NCBI GenBank assembly: GCA_943737045.1 | Contig: CALSFV010000227.1 | Location: 897,501-961,500, forward strand | Reading direction: 5' to 3' | DNA: 64,000 bases | Source: Parapristionchus giblindavisi | Lineage: Eukaryota; Nematoda; Chromadorea; Rhabditida; Diplogasteridae | Part shown: positions 19,586-31,668 of the stretch, one piece after another | Layout: each line of letters starts with the position of its first letter | Numbering within the stretch: position 1 is the stretch's first letter | Made by a program: the position numbers and the translations under genes | Notes under the pieces: generated by a model | What the model saw: only the letters and a program-made list of their open reading frames with translations | Database searches by the model: none | Told to the model about the DNA's origin: nothing

Positions 19586-19880
19586 TTAAAGAAGGGGACC
19601 CATGAGTTGGCATGACTGACTCCCGCCACGATAAGCATGCTGGCTATTGTTTATATTATATGGTAATTGGCGTAAGGGATAATGAGAAAATGAGAGAGAA
19701 AGTATGCAAATTCGATGAGCACTCTCTACATGCCTTGGAAGTTGTACTTTCAATGCTCATAGTGAGCTTTAAACATATCGGTAATCAATATCAGATATGT
19801 CTTTCGATTCGTGTGATGAATCTCTATCATACTATCCGAACAGTCTTATTACGAAAAAACTCGTGGGTCTCCATCTTTAA
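19586..19880 (+). mobile_element. TTAA-flanked MITE, family H, second copy
   Basis: TTAA, AGAAGGGGACCCATGAG ... CTCGTGGGTCTCCATCT, TTAA. It is the inverted partner of 7084-7379, and the open frame from ATG 19612 is conserved (MTDSRHDKHAGYCLYYMVIG). Confidence 0.7.
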
Positions 19881-21160
19881 GAAGACAAATAAAATTAGAT
19901 TCAAAAGGAAAGAAAAGAAGAATAATGATAGATGATAACGATACGACACAAGACAGAAATAATATCATTTTCAAATTGCGAAATTGTTCAAACTATTGGC
20001 CTCTCGCATCTCCCTCGCTACCTCTAAACAAAAAAAAACACAATAAAAGAGAAGTGCAGCTATGATCGTGCACGATTCTCGATGAAAATGAATGTTATAA
20101 TAGTAAGGAAATGATGAGAATAGAAGATAATAAAGATAAGAAATGAGTCATAGAATGATGACTATATGATTGATAAGTCGAAACGGCAAACAAGGATTAT
20201 ATTTCAAATATGACTTGCAAATGCTATTATCAAAGAAATGGGTGATTAAAAGTGTACCCCGAGCTAATTTGAAACTCTCCGCTCTGGTAATACTCTTTCA
20301 TAAACAAAGAAAACGACAGACCACGTTTAGAGCGAGTTAAATTAGCTCGGACTGTGCCTTGTATGATGTTCCTGTATCAATTATCCGTATCCATGAACGG
20401 TGGCAAACAAATTTCCGACAAACCTCACGAGCGTATGCGCGCGATTTTTAAGAAAGTGGAGATTATATGGTATGTCCTCTTACTCGTCATATCCCTCTCT
20501 GCATTCCTACATAATCGGGTCATCAAATTGATCATCTCATGTATCCAAATAATCGTAAAATAATAAAATAACTATGTAAATTCGAAACTCGTATAGGTAT
20601 TTTGTGTCGCATACACACAGAGAAAAAGTGTCCCCCATCATTTCATTACCTCCATTTATCACTTCACCCCCCAATCCCCATATTTTCAAGAAACAATTTT
20701 CTAATCGACCCATTATTCATGATTTACGTCCTTTGTAACACGCCCCAATCTGGAGAATCAATACAATATTATGTTCTTTTCCTCTTTAAATTACCACATG
20801 TCTCGTTGCGCCTCGGGCGTAGATAAATACATTAAGTAAATTTCAACATAATCCTAATTATAAGTCATAAAGTTCCATCGTATATATAAAGTGTGACTAC
20901 TCTATAGAGATATGAGGGGGAGGACCGCCTCACATGTTCCCATTTATCACCCCATCTATCATCTTTAAAGGCACACCACAATCAAATTTCGCTCTCAGCA
21001 ATGCCTCACCCTCACGCAGACAAAGAAAACGAGAGAGTGTAGCGAGAGAGGTGAGTTTTAAATAAGTTCGTGGTGTTCTTTAACTTTCTGTCTCGAGAGT
21101 TCATTGTGGTAGTGATTGTTCCCCACATTTTCGACTGTATCATCCATGCGTGAGCATGTG
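19881..21160. other. intergenic with MITE family F copies
   Basis: Family F fold-backs at about 20251-20360 and 20967-21075 are the only structure seen. The short frames between them lack splice support. Confidence 0.45.
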
Positions 21161-21169
21161 ATAAACATA

Positions 21170-21331
21170 TTGTCCGTATAAAATATACTTGTGAAAGTGC
21201 CTTGCTACTTGCTGCTAAACACAGTAATATTCTATGAGTTCCTCTTTTTCTCCCTCCTTCTCTCTCTAAATATAGAAGAGGCGTTGTGGCTACTCTCGTA
21301 TCAAATAAATAGCTATATTTTATACGGTCAA
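21170..21331. mobile_element. MITE family B, 162-bp copy
   Basis: TA-flanked, starts TTGTCCGTATAAAATATACT and ends ATATTTTATACGGTCAA. The interior differs from the 15284 copy except for GGCTACTCTCGTA.CAAATAAA. Confidence 0.7.
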
Positions 21332-21598
21332 TATATCCCATTAGTTGTAAAGTAATAAAATACGCATGCAAATTTTCGTTACGTCAAACATGGTGACTAA
21401 AAGTACATGTTTATTAACATTATTAATGAGATACAAAATGTCATGGATACAACATTAATCAGAATTTAGGAAGAAAAATTGAAGTCACAAATAAGGCAGA
21501 AATGCAATGATCGTCTAGAGTAATGATTACGGTAAGACTATCTTAGCGTTTAGGCGTTTTGCGGACTAGAGTAGATGAAGCAGACATTTCTGAGGAAT

Positions 21599-23847
21599 TC
21601 AGTTTCCGGCAGCAAAACGATGGATAAGATACTTGCCAGCAGCTGCGTAGGGACCTTAAGAAAGCTTATGGTTATCGATTGAAATCTAGTCATATTTCAG
21701 TTACAAATGGTTCCGAAAAATAGTGATTTTCGATTAAACTCTACCGTTACGAAATCATTATACCATTGGATTGCCAACTTTGTTTTCTAAAATGACAATG
21801 TCAGTTGTCAAATAACTCTCGAAATGGCAGTTTCCCTTGCACTTACTGTCAAGCAGGGACATGGGCTCAGCAAAATGTCTCCTCAGGTCATCTTTGATCT
21901 CCGGATTCATATTGGTGAAGTCGTCCATTAGTTCTTTGGCCAATTGAACATCTTAACGATTTACTGGTATGCTTACAGGTACATTCCAATCTAAGTTTAC
22001 ACTTTCCGTGCTAATTTAAAGCTATCTTCTCTTGCAACTCTCTCTCTCGCTTAATTTGTTTGCGAGAGAGATTGTGGCCAGAGCGGACAGTATAATTAGC
22101 GTGTGGTGTGCCTTAAAGTTGTGGTTAGGTGACTAAAGGCTTACTATTCACTATAGGCTTATCTAACTACTAGTTAACTACCAGTTTTTCAGTTACCACA
22201 CTGATTGTTAACCAGAAGTTTGATCGTCTTAAATTCATGTTTACCGTGGGTAGCGACGCAGGTGAAATTTCCGTCCTTTGGAGCAGAACTTTCTTCGCGG
22301 CGAGAGACCGCCTTGGATCCTAGCTGGAAAATTCAAAGAACAGAGATAAAAGGTCAAAGATCAAAGATCAAAGATCAAAGATCAAAGATCAAATCACCCA
22401 CTTCCTGGATAAATTCCTTCGTTTCCGGCTGCAGTTTGTCGTATCTAGTTGCGGCCATGCGCGCCAAGGCCACGGTTTTACGGTACATCGAGGGCGACCT
22501 AAAGTAGACTAAACTAGAAGTACACTAAAAACTAACTAAACTAGAAGTAAACCAAAAAATAACTAAACTAGAAGTAAACTAAACTAGAAGTAGCCGACTC
22601 TATGTATGACTATCACGACGAGTCTTGGAAGAATCTATAATTATGTCTGGTGATGTCTTATTCAGCCAGGTTGCAGGACCACCGTTTGCACTGTATCTAG
22701 CTGATAACATGGAACCGCTCTAAACTTTTTACTGAAATTTATATGTGAGATAAGAAGCCAGAACATTAACCGGAAGTACATGTATCGCGTCTCTTTTGAA
22801 GAAAAAAAGATTTTATCGAAATTCGAAAAAGGCCTATTTTGGACTTCGAATAACTACATTCTAAACCCACATCTAAATGCATTGCAATGTGGAATATACA
22901 ATATGGATACAGTGCATGGGGCCTAATACTTGAGAGCTCTTGGAATCAATCACAGATAGGTATCTACGGGACATACTCTCAAGAAGGATGGTCCCATCAA
23001 TGAGAGACCCCCCCCCTCCTTTTCGTACCTTAGGGACCTTTAAGTATACCTTAAGCTTAAGGAGCCCTTAGGTATACGTTAGCACTTACTCATTGTTAAG
23101 TTCGCCCATGATCTTGACGTAGTTGAGATCTTCCACCGAATCGTTGAGGTGCTTGTACAGAATGTCGGCGACTGCTCTCTTCTCTCGTCTATCGAACTGA
23201 AGAGATCAAAGATCAAAGATCAAAGATCAACTGACAAATAGAAATATCAAAAAAATCAAATATTAAAGATTGCGGATCTTTTCCTTATTTCTGTAATAAT
23301 GAGAGCGAATGAAAACGATTAAAAATCAAAGATCGAAAGGTAAACGGTAAAGGTAAATCCCGTTATTAAAGGTGCAAGTCCTGAGGAAGATCACTAAGCC
23401 AGTGAAAATTCAAGATCGAAATGTAAATTTTGAGAGTTACATAGTAGAAGTAAAAACCAAAGATCAAACTGACCCCATAGATGATGGCGCGTGCTTCTCG
23501 CGGTAGGTAGTCTATAATATTTTTAAATCACGTAGAGCAGAAACACAGGCAATTGAAAACTCTCCGCTCTGACCTACTTCTCTAACTTGATGACTTGGTT
23601 AGAGCGGTGAAATTCTGCAGCGATTACGACGAATGTGCAATGTATAAAGAAGTTTTAGCAATTAAAAAAAAGTTGCACCCGATTTAGCGAGGACCGCGAC
23701 CGCATCGTCTATCACATGGTCAGCGATGCCATCCTCAGATTGTGACAGAGCCATAGATTGTGACAGAGCCATTGACAGAGCCAGTGACAGATCCACTGAC
23801 AGAGTCAGTGACATAAGAGTAAGAAGAACAGCACATTTGGTGAACAT
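21599..23847 (-). CDS. Secreted FAR-like fatty acid/retinol-binding protein
   Basis: Seven exons, minus strand: 23847-23679, 23511-23474, 23196-23090, 22498-22402, 22323-22245, 21951-21847 and 21654-21599. The total is 651 nt (216 aa) and every junction keeps phase. ATG 23847 is immediately preceded by ATTTTGCAG, a trans-splice-type acceptor. The N terminus MFTKCAVLLTLMSLTLSVDL is a signal peptide, followed by a LALSQSMALSQS repeat. The body is helical and charged; ELNNESPSMYRKTVALARMA and YDKLQPETKEFIQE fit the Gp-FAR-1 pattern (SP.LY.K..KL......I..L.PE.K.FI). Family members bind fatty acids and retinol in extracellular fluid. Acceptors of exons 6 and 7 end in AAG, which is unusual. The family assignment is inference; alternatives are other nematode helical secreted proteins. 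Confidence 0.7.
21958..22115. mobile_element. MITE family F in intron 5 of the FAR-like gene
   Basis: Inverted CTCTCTCTCGCTTAATTTGT / GCGAGAGAGATTGTGGCCAG core with GTGGTGTGCCTTAA at the right, matching the family. Confidence 0.55.
22343..22395 (-). repeat. TTTGATC heptamer repeats in FAR-like intron 4
   Basis: On the coding (minus) strand the intron starts just after exon 4 with repeated TTTGATCTTTGATC. A second block (about 23200-23232) ends directly in the CTCTTCAG acceptor of exon 3. Confidence 0.85.
22503..22590. repeat. AACTAGAAGTAAACTAAA minisatellite in FAR-like intron 3
   Basis: Four to five imperfect tandem copies of ACTAAACTAGAAGTA(A/C)AC. Confidence 0.6.
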
Positions 23848-23853
23848 CTGCAA

Positions 23854-24477
23854 AATTGCATTTAAAAGTCAACTATCAATCGAGTGTCAAACTGTTAGAA
23901 GACTGTCAAACTGACTAACGACTGTCAAAATGTCAAGCGACTGTAAATCGAACAAAAGTACGATATGTTTATGTTGTTGTATGTGTATCGCTTATATACT
24001 GGTAAAGTTTTATGTTTTCGACGGCTTAAGAGAAAAGTAATACAGCAAGGTAATGTTTGATGATGTCATATCTATAGTATATTTAATATCTACTATCTAC
24101 CACTACTATGATATCTCGTAGTACTACAGTTCGTGAGAGGTTATCCTTTCTGGCAATAGATCATATATCAGTGCTCTCTCACTGACTCCACAAATCCGTT
24201 AATCTCTGTAGAATATGTTTCACAACTAGTGTTGTGGTTATTGTTATTTTTCTTTATTCCAGTATACTGAAAATGAACAGTTTAAGCAAAATCTACAGTA
24301 TACGAGAAATGTATAGTGTAGATATCAGCTTATTCGAGTAGAACGGGCAACTGAACTGCTATGATGTGGACACGATTGTTCGGATACGGCTTTTATGCAA
24401 TTGACTGAGTGATGTTTCAGAAGTGGAAAACCACTAAATGTCAAAAATACTTCGTTCGATAATATTTTTTTAATGTT
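23854..24477. other. 5' flank of the FAR-like gene, nothing recognised
   Basis: Short CTGTCAAAC-type repetition (about 23885-23945) next to the start; the rest is AT-rich without recognisable elements. It presumably contains the promoter. Confidence 0.4.
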
Positions 24478-24700
24478 AAAGGGAGCGTAAACTCTCTCAA
24501 TTGTCTCTTTAACGCTCTCGTTGTTAGAGAACAGAGAAATAGTGTGCGTAATGCACTGTTACATTTACGTTACGTGCCTACGCCGTAACCCCCTCCACCG
24601 CGTCGGAGAGGCGACGGAGGGGGGTTACGGCGTAGGCACGTAACGCCAATGTAACAGTGCGTAATGAAGAGGCCATTGAGAGAGGTAACGGTCTCTTTAA
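24478..24700. mobile_element. MITE family G split by palindrome C
   Basis: Family G (TTAAAGGGAGCGTAA...CTCTTTAA) is interrupted at GCGTAATG by a 106-bp palindrome at 24554-24659. Confidence 0.75.
24554..24659. mobile_element. Palindromic MITE family C with perfect 7-bp TSD
   Basis: Ends CACTGTTACATTTACG and its reverse complement. It is flanked by CGTAATG at 24547-24553 and again at 24660-24666. Same length (106 bp) as 1567-1672. Confidence 0.8.
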
Positions 24701-25365
24701 TATCTCGACTGATGACCTACTCTGATTGCATCAACTTATCCGAAAAAAACTATTCTATCCTAAAAAGTCTAAAAACTAACCTATCCTTTTCATTTTTTTA
24801 AATCTAAAACTTTTGAAAAAAATAAAATTAATTTAAAAAAAAACCAGAACGACTTTTCACTTGTTGCTCTACCTTGCTCTAGACCACTTCTTCATGTCAT
24901 TCACAATAGAAAAGTCGTGTAATTTAGGTCTACTCTGCCTCTAGTTCTATTGAATACCTCACAATGGAATATGGCTTATTGTGAGAACTTGAAGAATGAC
25001 GACATTTTTATGTTATTGATTAAAATTATTTTTTTAAATTATAAAATTTTGTTGAAATTCAGGGAAATATTTGTATGTAAATGATACCAAAGCTATTCAT
25101 TCGTGGGGTTTTTCTAGACCGTTGATCACTTCTGCTGTCGCCGAATTAAGATAAAGATATTTTATTTTCCATCGTATTTTTTTATTGTTTACATTTGTAT
25201 TGTATACATGTTCTGACTTTTTTCGGGCATGATGGCAAAAGTGTAAAGTAGAATTATTACTGTAGCCTCTTCATTTTATTTTACTATCTAGTTGATCACT
25301 ATGATAAACAGAATATCGTTATTTTCTGAGTCTGACAATGAGAAACGATGAATTAATCTTAAAAG
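24701..25365. other. intergenic, nothing recognised
   Basis: AT-rich, homopolymer-rich sequence without gene structure. Confidence 0.35.
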
Positions 25366-26235
25366 GAGAGTGACCTCTCAATGCCTCTTCATTGCGCACA
25401 GAGAGCGTAGAGTGTTGAAGGGACCGATGACAAATGTGTCAGCCCCTTTAACTTATTATCACTGGTGTTCTTCTCTTTTCTGAAAGAGACATCAGTTCCG
25501 AAAATTTGTTCTCTGGGGTAAAATTTCATTATCTTTTATAGGTGTTGAGGCAGTTCGATTCTAATTCAATTTTCATTCGGCGACAAAGAATAGCTAACAA
25601 CAAGTTAATATGCGTTAAGGATAAACGAAAACAAATAAAATTTAATTTTTCCATCGTTTCCTGCGTCTTACGTTACATCTCAAGCATCTTATCTAGCTCA
25701 ACTAAGCGGAGGGGAACCGAATATGTAGCGAGATGGTCCACACTTATAGTCCGAGTCCATCCGTAAATTTTTTTAGAAAATAATAATTATTTCTTAATTC
25801 ATGGCCCTAAATCTGTCCAAAATATCGAATAGATTTCCCACAAAAGTGAATCGTCGCAGTTAAAATTGCCAATTTTTAGATCATCACCAGATTTGCGTAA
25901 TAACGAATAACGAACGCAAACACAATTTAAAGGCACATCCCGAGCTAAAACTCTCCGCTCTGGTAATGCTCTCTCGCTGTCTTCGTCTACGAGAGAATCT
26001 TGATAAAGAGAGTCAATTTTCGCCCGTAGTGTGCTTTCAACGAAATATGTTTCAAGCTATCCTTATTACCACCTCTTGCATTGCAGTAGCAATTTCCTTG
26101 GGATTCATCGAAATAAAAAATAAAACATTTTAAAAAATTTCACATGTTGCGTTTCTCCAGTACAGTTCTCTAACAACGAGAGAGCGTAGAGTGTTGAAGA
26201 GACTGTCGACAAAGGCGTCAGCCCCTTTAAGATGC
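25366..26235. other. intergenic with TTAA MITE remnants
   Basis: Family G fragments at about 25366-25447 and 26158-26232 and a family F copy at about 25928-26040 are embedded in otherwise unassigned sequence. A 74-codon frame at 25542-25766 begins at a TTTTATAG acceptor-like site but leads nowhere. Confidence 0.5.
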
Positions 26236-27320
26236 AACTCATGCAGAGGGGGTCAAAGCAGGGGGAATTTTCATATCCACAATTTCTATCCTTCGGCCTT
26301 TGATAGATAATTCTTCTCCATTCAATAATTCAATTTTTTAACGATTTCGCAATATTTACCCAATCATTCGTTTATTTCGAGTATTTCAAAGACCATAAAA
26401 GTATTGCAGGAAAGTAAGCCATTTCCTTTTGCGCAGTACCTAACCTCTCTACCTCTCGGATCTCTCCCTCTTCCTCTCGGACCTCTCCCTCTCCTTTTAT
26501 TTCTCCCTCTCCCTTTCACGTCTCTCCTTCTGATTAAAGTCAACTTTCATTACTCACATATTACTTCTGCTCCTGCTTCGCCATCTTATTCATTCATTCA
26601 TTCATTCATTCGGAGCTTTTCTCGCGCTTCACTAGCTCCCTTTATTCAAAACAGTCTTATTATTATTATTTTTATTCAAATAATTTAATAAGTATTATAC
26701 TTTAATGTACAGAAGTTCATGTTCAGATTTAAAAATATGTAACAATAAAACTATTAAGTAGTAATATGCATCATGGTGTTTCGGCCGCTAAATCTACCTC
26801 TCTATCTACCTCGTTATTATTATTCAAAACAGCCTTATTATTAATATAACAGAGAAAGAGCCCTAACTTTTCGCATTGATTATTGTATTTTATTCTTAAA
26901 GTATTCTTTATCACGATTAGCTAATTGTAAGCTTAATTTGTAGTGTCATCAAAAAAATCTTTTTGCTTTCTTCATCTTCTTATGATCAGGTTCTTCAGTT
27001 TCTACGCTTAAATTTTTTTTCGAATAGCGAGTAACACACAATATCCTGAAAGAATCCAGAAACGAAGCAACCCAAGAAAATCTCGCGCAAACTTTATTCT
27101 AAGATTTTATGAAAATTCTTCATTTTTGATTGTCATTGTTTTTGATTGTCATTTGTCATTTTTCATTTTTGATTTCTTCCTCTTATATTTTAAATAGATT
27201 ATATCTTGACATGCTTACTTCTTTCCAATTTCATACGGAATGAAAAATCCTCATTATGTAAATTTTCCCCTTTTTTCTCTGTCCGCGCGCAATCACCGGC
27301 GATAGAGACAGAGTATTGCT
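26236..27320. other. intergenic, pyrimidine-rich simple sequence
   Basis: CTCTCCCTCTTCCTCTCGGA-type repeats at about 26440-26525 and an ATTCATTCATTC run near 26590; otherwise no features. Confidence 0.4.
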
Positions 27321-27323
27321 AGT

Positions 27324-27348
27324 GGGGGGGGGGGGGGGGGGGGGGGGG
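27324..27348. repeat. Poly-G tract (about 25 nt)
   Basis: An uninterrupted G run in an AT-rich context; a G-quadruplex former and a likely place for sequencing length errors. Shorter G runs lie at 32789-32800, 61719-61727, 63306-63317 and 63556-63563. Confidence 0.85.
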
Positions 27349-27724
27349 CGTGGCTTTAAGCTCTGTGTCATTCACTCTACATTCTTGTAACATGTAGTTT
27401 TTACTTTTTTGTATCAATATTAGGCATGTAAATTTAAAATATTTGAGCAGTTTAATTTTCCATATTTGAAATAGCGATTGTTCACTTTGATTTTGATGTA
27501 AAGGTTGTTTAATATTTTAACTAGAAAAGCAGAATTATCGCTCTGACAACATTCTCGTTTTCTTTGTCTGCGAGAGTGTGGCCAGAGCGGAGACTTTCAT
27601 ATTAGTTCGTGGTGTTTCTTTAATCTTATTGATCTATTTATCTATTTATTCATATTCCCTCCCCTCCACTTCTCACCTGTCCATTAATCTAATGGAAAAA
27701 CGGCGTCAGAAGAGGACGTGGTTC

Positions 27725-27862
27725 TCTCCCTCTACCTCTACCTCTATATCTACCTCTACCTCTCCCTCTACCTCTACCTCTACATCTACCTCTCCCTCTA
27801 CCTCTAACTCTACCTCTACCTCTACCTCTACCTCTACCTCTACCTCTCCCTCTCCCTCTTAA
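27725..27862 (+). repeat. CTCTAC/CTCCCT hexamer tract
   Basis: About 23 hexamers alternating CTCTAC, CTCTCC and variants. The Ser/Thr-rich frame across it is not a gene. Confidence 0.8.
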
Positions 27863-28170
27863 CATCTTAGCCTTCTACTTATTCTATTTGACTCGGTAAA
27901 TCATTTACTGGAATATTATAGTATTTCACATTCATTCTCTATTCGACTCTGTTTTCAGTTTCATTTACGAATCCGTACTTTGATTCAATTTATTCTAAAT
28001 TTAAAAAAAAATTCAAATTCATTAATTTTATCAACTTTGTGAAGGGGCGGTGGTCGGAAGTTATAGGCAACTTGTTATCCTTCTATCATTGCGAGAATTT
28101 TTCTACGGTTGTGATCTTGGTCTTACTTGTCGTTTTCTCATATTCTTCATTGGAAGTTTTTTAAAAAAAA
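27863..28170. other. intergenic, nothing recognised
   Basis: AT-rich sequence without identifiable features. Confidence 0.35.
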
Positions 28171-28176
28171 CTCTCA

Positions 28177-28212
28177 CTGATGATGTTATAGTATAGTCTC
28201 CGAAACGTCTAC
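28177..28212 (+). repeat. CTGATGATG...CCGAAACGTCT motif (Penelope-like 3' end?)
   Basis: Resembles the tail of the Penelope-like remnant at about 8197-8225 but with 17 rather than 6 nt between the two conserved words. It is directly followed by a family D MITE (28214-28415). Confidence 0.35.
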
Positions 28213-28213
28213 T

Positions 28214-28415
28214 CTGGAATTCAAAAACTAATAATCTACTTATCATTCCCACTTGAAGTAAACTTACAAGTCTTCTTCTAGTTAGACGTAAGTTTACTTC
28301 AAGTCGTGTATAATACTGTAATGCATTTCGTCCAATGTTCCTTCACTAGTGATAAACTTGAACTAACTTCAGGTCAGTGACTTATTTCAAGTAGACTGCA
28401 GTTTTGAAATACCGG
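28214..28415. mobile_element. MITE family D, about 200-bp copy
   Basis: Starts CTCTGGAATTCAAAAACTAA and ends CAGTTTTGAAATACCGGAG; the interior shares GTAATGCATTTCGTC with 1-200. Confidence 0.7.
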
Positions 28416-29265
28416 AGTGAATCATCTATCTTCACATCACCTGGTCTCACATAGAATATTTCTCTCATGAAAACAGTCGAAATCGAAATATGTGATTAGA
28501 ATTACTATCGCGCATTACTCCAGCGGATATAACATCACTGACGTAATTCGAGTATATCATAATCAATAACACATGTTATCGGATTAACGATTAGGGATTA
28601 GTGATAGAGGGAGAAGATTATGGTGTAGATGTGAAGCCAACGAAGAAAAGCAAATCGATGGAGAGATGAGGAAGATGATGGAATTTTAATATACTATTGG
28701 TCTGTCAGAAAGTTGGAAGGATATCTTCATTCGAATCACCGGTTCCACTTTCCTGAGACAAGCAAGAAGTTAGGGGTGGACCAACATGCACTTCAGAGCC
28801 TGACTATGCGGTCTGGACACACTCTAAGGCGTCTACGGGGATATAATCGATTGCGATTCTCTCGTCTACCCTTTGAAGGAGGAAATGGAAAGGATATAAA
28901 ACTAATACCCCAAGTTCGTTTGAAGCTCGACACTCTGGCCACACTCTCAGTTCCCGAGCTTCGCCATACCAGGAGAGCTTTGAATAAATTTGAGCCTGTT
29001 AATACTCCCTTTCCAACACTAAGTTCAATAAATTAATCAATCTCCATCAGAGTAACGGTGTGAACTTTTGTTGGTTAGATATTTTCGAGCACAAGAAAGT
29101 AAAATTACAACATGAAGAAAAATTGTTTTAATAATAAGATGAATACAGCGCGCTTGAATGTGCCTGTCCACTCCAATCAGAAAACAATTTCTCCATGGGG
29201 AATCTCAACCTGGATTTTGAAGTTTTCAAAACGTTGGAATCTGAATTTTCGCAATTTAGATACAC
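28416..29265. other. intergenic with a possible mariner-like trace
   Basis: ATTGGTCTGTCAGAAAGTTG at about 28697 resembles a mariner end, but the 107-codon frame that follows (28713-29036) is not a recognisable transposase. A partial family F sequence lies at about 28905-28985. Confidence 0.3.
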
Positions 29266-29269
29266 ACCC

Positions 29270-29378
29270 TGATTCGTATGAAACTCTCTGATCTCGCTCC
29301 GGAAGTGCTCTTCCGCTTTCGTTGTCTACGAGAGAGCGTTGTCAGAGCGGAGTATGAAATTAGCTCGTGTGCCTTAAG
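29270..29378. mobile_element. MITE family F copy
   Basis: CCGGAAGTGCTCTTCCGCTT ... GAGAGAGCGTTGTCAGAGCG fold-back ending in GCTCGTGTGCCTTAA. Confidence 0.55.
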
Positions 29379-29813
29379 TGAAATATGTTTCAGACTATCC
29401 CTATAACCACCTCTCAAATTGAAATCGGCAATCTTGGTATCGTCCCGCCACTAAAAATAACATGCAGCCACTCGCAGAGTTTTTACAACACAGTGATAGC
29501 GGTTCTTGAAACGTGGGCAAAATGCCGAAAAATTACTGGCGATGTTTGACTTTTTCGTCTTTTTCGTTTTTTTTTTCATTGTCAGGGGCACTCCTGGAAG
29601 CTCGTTTGCACAGCGTTCAAAATCTTCGAAAAGAAAAGAAAATCAGAGAAAACTCTCCTCGTTTCGCCCACTATCTCGGCCTTTTTTCTTTTCTTTTCGC
29701 TTTTGAACACTACGGACTATTTACTCATTCTATTTGATAACACTATCGATTCGTTTCAAAATTTCCTCCCACTTATGATGCATGCCCTTGCAATTTCCTG
29801 TTGAAAGATGATC

Positions 29814-30046
29814 TCTTCCTCTACCTTCTCCCTCTCCCTCTCCCTCTCCCTCTCCCTCTCCCTCTCCCTCTCCCTCTCCCTCTCCCTCTCCCTCTCCCTC
29901 TCCCTCTCCCTCTCCCTCTCCCTCTCCCTCTCCCTCTCCCTCTCCCTCTCCCTCTCTCTCTCCCTCTCTCTCTCCCTCTCCATATATCTCCATCTCTCCC
30001 TCTCCCTCTCCCTCTCCCTCTCCCTCTCCCTCTCCCTCTGTCTATA
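29814..30046 (+). repeat. (CTCCCT)n tract
   Basis: Nearly pure CTCCCT hexamers on the plus strand. The long Leu/Pro and Glu/Arg frames here are translations of the satellite. Confidence 0.95.
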
Positions 30047-30800
30047 AAAGATCCTCTTATATCATCATTTTCTGCTTACCCATTGACTCTTAAGGTACTT
30101 CTTCCTCCTCCTTTTCCTCCCTCACCCTCTCTACCTCTTACTCTTCTACCTCTCTCCCTCTCCCTTTTCTTCCTCTCCCTCTTCAAATGTCAAATTCATT
30201 CAGCCTCTCTCCGAAGACATCTGACTGAGTAACATGTTCAGCTATTTTTTTTGTTTTGTTTTATTGTGCACATCACTCTCGACTCGATTGTCTTTATTGA
30301 TTACGGTAGCCTCATCGATTTTTCGATTATTCCCTGTATTTGTTTAAAATATGTACTTGGTCACTCCCCATAGTCTAATCAATAATGTACTGTACTGTAT
30401 TGCTTGTACGAGTTTGGGTCTCGACGCGACTACCTTGGATTACTGTAGCTATATCGATTATACTCCTGCACTTCGCTCGCATGTTAATCATATTCATCGT
30501 GTAATATTAAGCGAGTCAGGGGGAAAACGAGATTCGATTAGAGAATATTTAAATGAATCGACACGTAGAATATAGAGTAGATGGATTAGGAGAGGAAATC
30601 TTAAAGTGCGGATTATGATTTTCAGTTTTATTTTTATGATTTTTTTAGATTTAATTTTAGTTTATCGATTTTTAGAAAAATATACAAGAACTTTTCATCC
30701 AGACTTTGATGTACACAATCTTTTGGGGAAATTTATAGACATGCAAATAGAGTGAAGTAAGAAAATATTCTTGAAAGGCCGAGGAAAGGACATGATAATC
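30047..30800. other. intergenic, nothing recognised
   Basis: A pyrimidine-rich stretch to about 30185, then AT-rich sequence. The 74-codon frame 30351-30575 has no splice sites or known motif. Confidence 0.35.
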
Positions 30801-30807
30801 TTCGTTA

Positions 30808-30908
30808 AATCCATACCAGAGCTAATTTTAAACTCTACGCTCGGGCAACGTTCTCTCGTAGAGAACGAAAGCGAGAGAGCATTGCCGGAGTGGAGAATTA
30901 AATCCACA
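30808..30908. mobile_element. MITE family F copy
   Basis: TACCAGAGCTAATTTTAAACTC ... GAGAGAGCATTGCCGGAGTG fold-back pattern. Confidence 0.55.
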
Positions 30909-31057
30909 AAATGGGAATTGTTTTTATTGCGAACAGCGCAGTTCAATTTTTTTGTGCGATCACTTTCAGTTTTGAGTTTTTTTTTCACCACATTTCCATG
31001 CTGAGAGGTCGCTCAGCTTTTCAAAATAAAGAGGTTAAGCCTATGATTCTAGACGTC

Positions 31058-31372
31058 GTTACATTTGCCTTACACACCTGTCACGTAAACTCTCGTCGCA
31101 TTTCGCTGCGTATTCCTCGGCGTAAATTTTGGAATGTGTTGGGCCTCTAGTGGAAACCCCTGATGAACCATAAAATCACTGTAAAGGGTCACGGTAGTCG
31201 TCTATTATTGATCGATGGTTACAATAACTTCTTACCGTATATTTATGGGCATTCACGAATTTCCACTCGAGATCCAGCACACACCGAAATTTACGTCCAC
31301 GCATACTCAACGAAATGTAACACGTTAAGCCGTTACCGCGTAGGCGCGTAACGCAAATGTTACGACGCACTA
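31058..31372. mobile_element. Large diverged relative of palindrome C
   Basis: Left end GTCGTTACATTTGCCTTAC and right end GCGTAACGCAAATGTTACGAC are inverted, and interior words (CGGCGTAAATTTTGG / CCGAAATTTACGTCC) also pair. At about 315 bp it may be closer to the parental element of the 106-bp hairpins, but it encodes nothing recognisable. Confidence 0.55.
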
Positions 31373-31527
31373 CAAATTCTGAAAACTTCACCAATAATAA
31401 GTACAATTATTATTAATATTAGTTACTATTTTTATTATTATTGCCGACTAATTTTGCAATAAAATGAAGTTATGGCCCCTTATGAACATTTCGTGTGTGT
31501 CGATCATTATTGAAGATGACAGAAACA

Positions 31528-31668
31528 CTAGAGAGATGGAGAGAGAGGGAGGGTAGAGGGAGAGGGAGGGTAGAGAGAAGGAGAGAGAGAGGGAGAGAGG
31601 GGGAGATTGGGAGAGGGAGAGGGAGAGGGAGAGAGAGAGCGGAAGAGAAAGAGAGGGAGAGAGAGAGA
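31528..31668 (-). repeat. GAGAGG satellite
   Basis: GAGAGGGAGAGG hexamers with interruptions; same unit as the CTCCCT tracts on the other strand. Confidence 0.85.

Noticed and set aside
29730..30232. Glu-Gly, Arg-Glu and Leu-Pro frames of 75-143 codons
   Set aside because: Same cause, a (CTCCCT)n tract; no flanking coding sequence.
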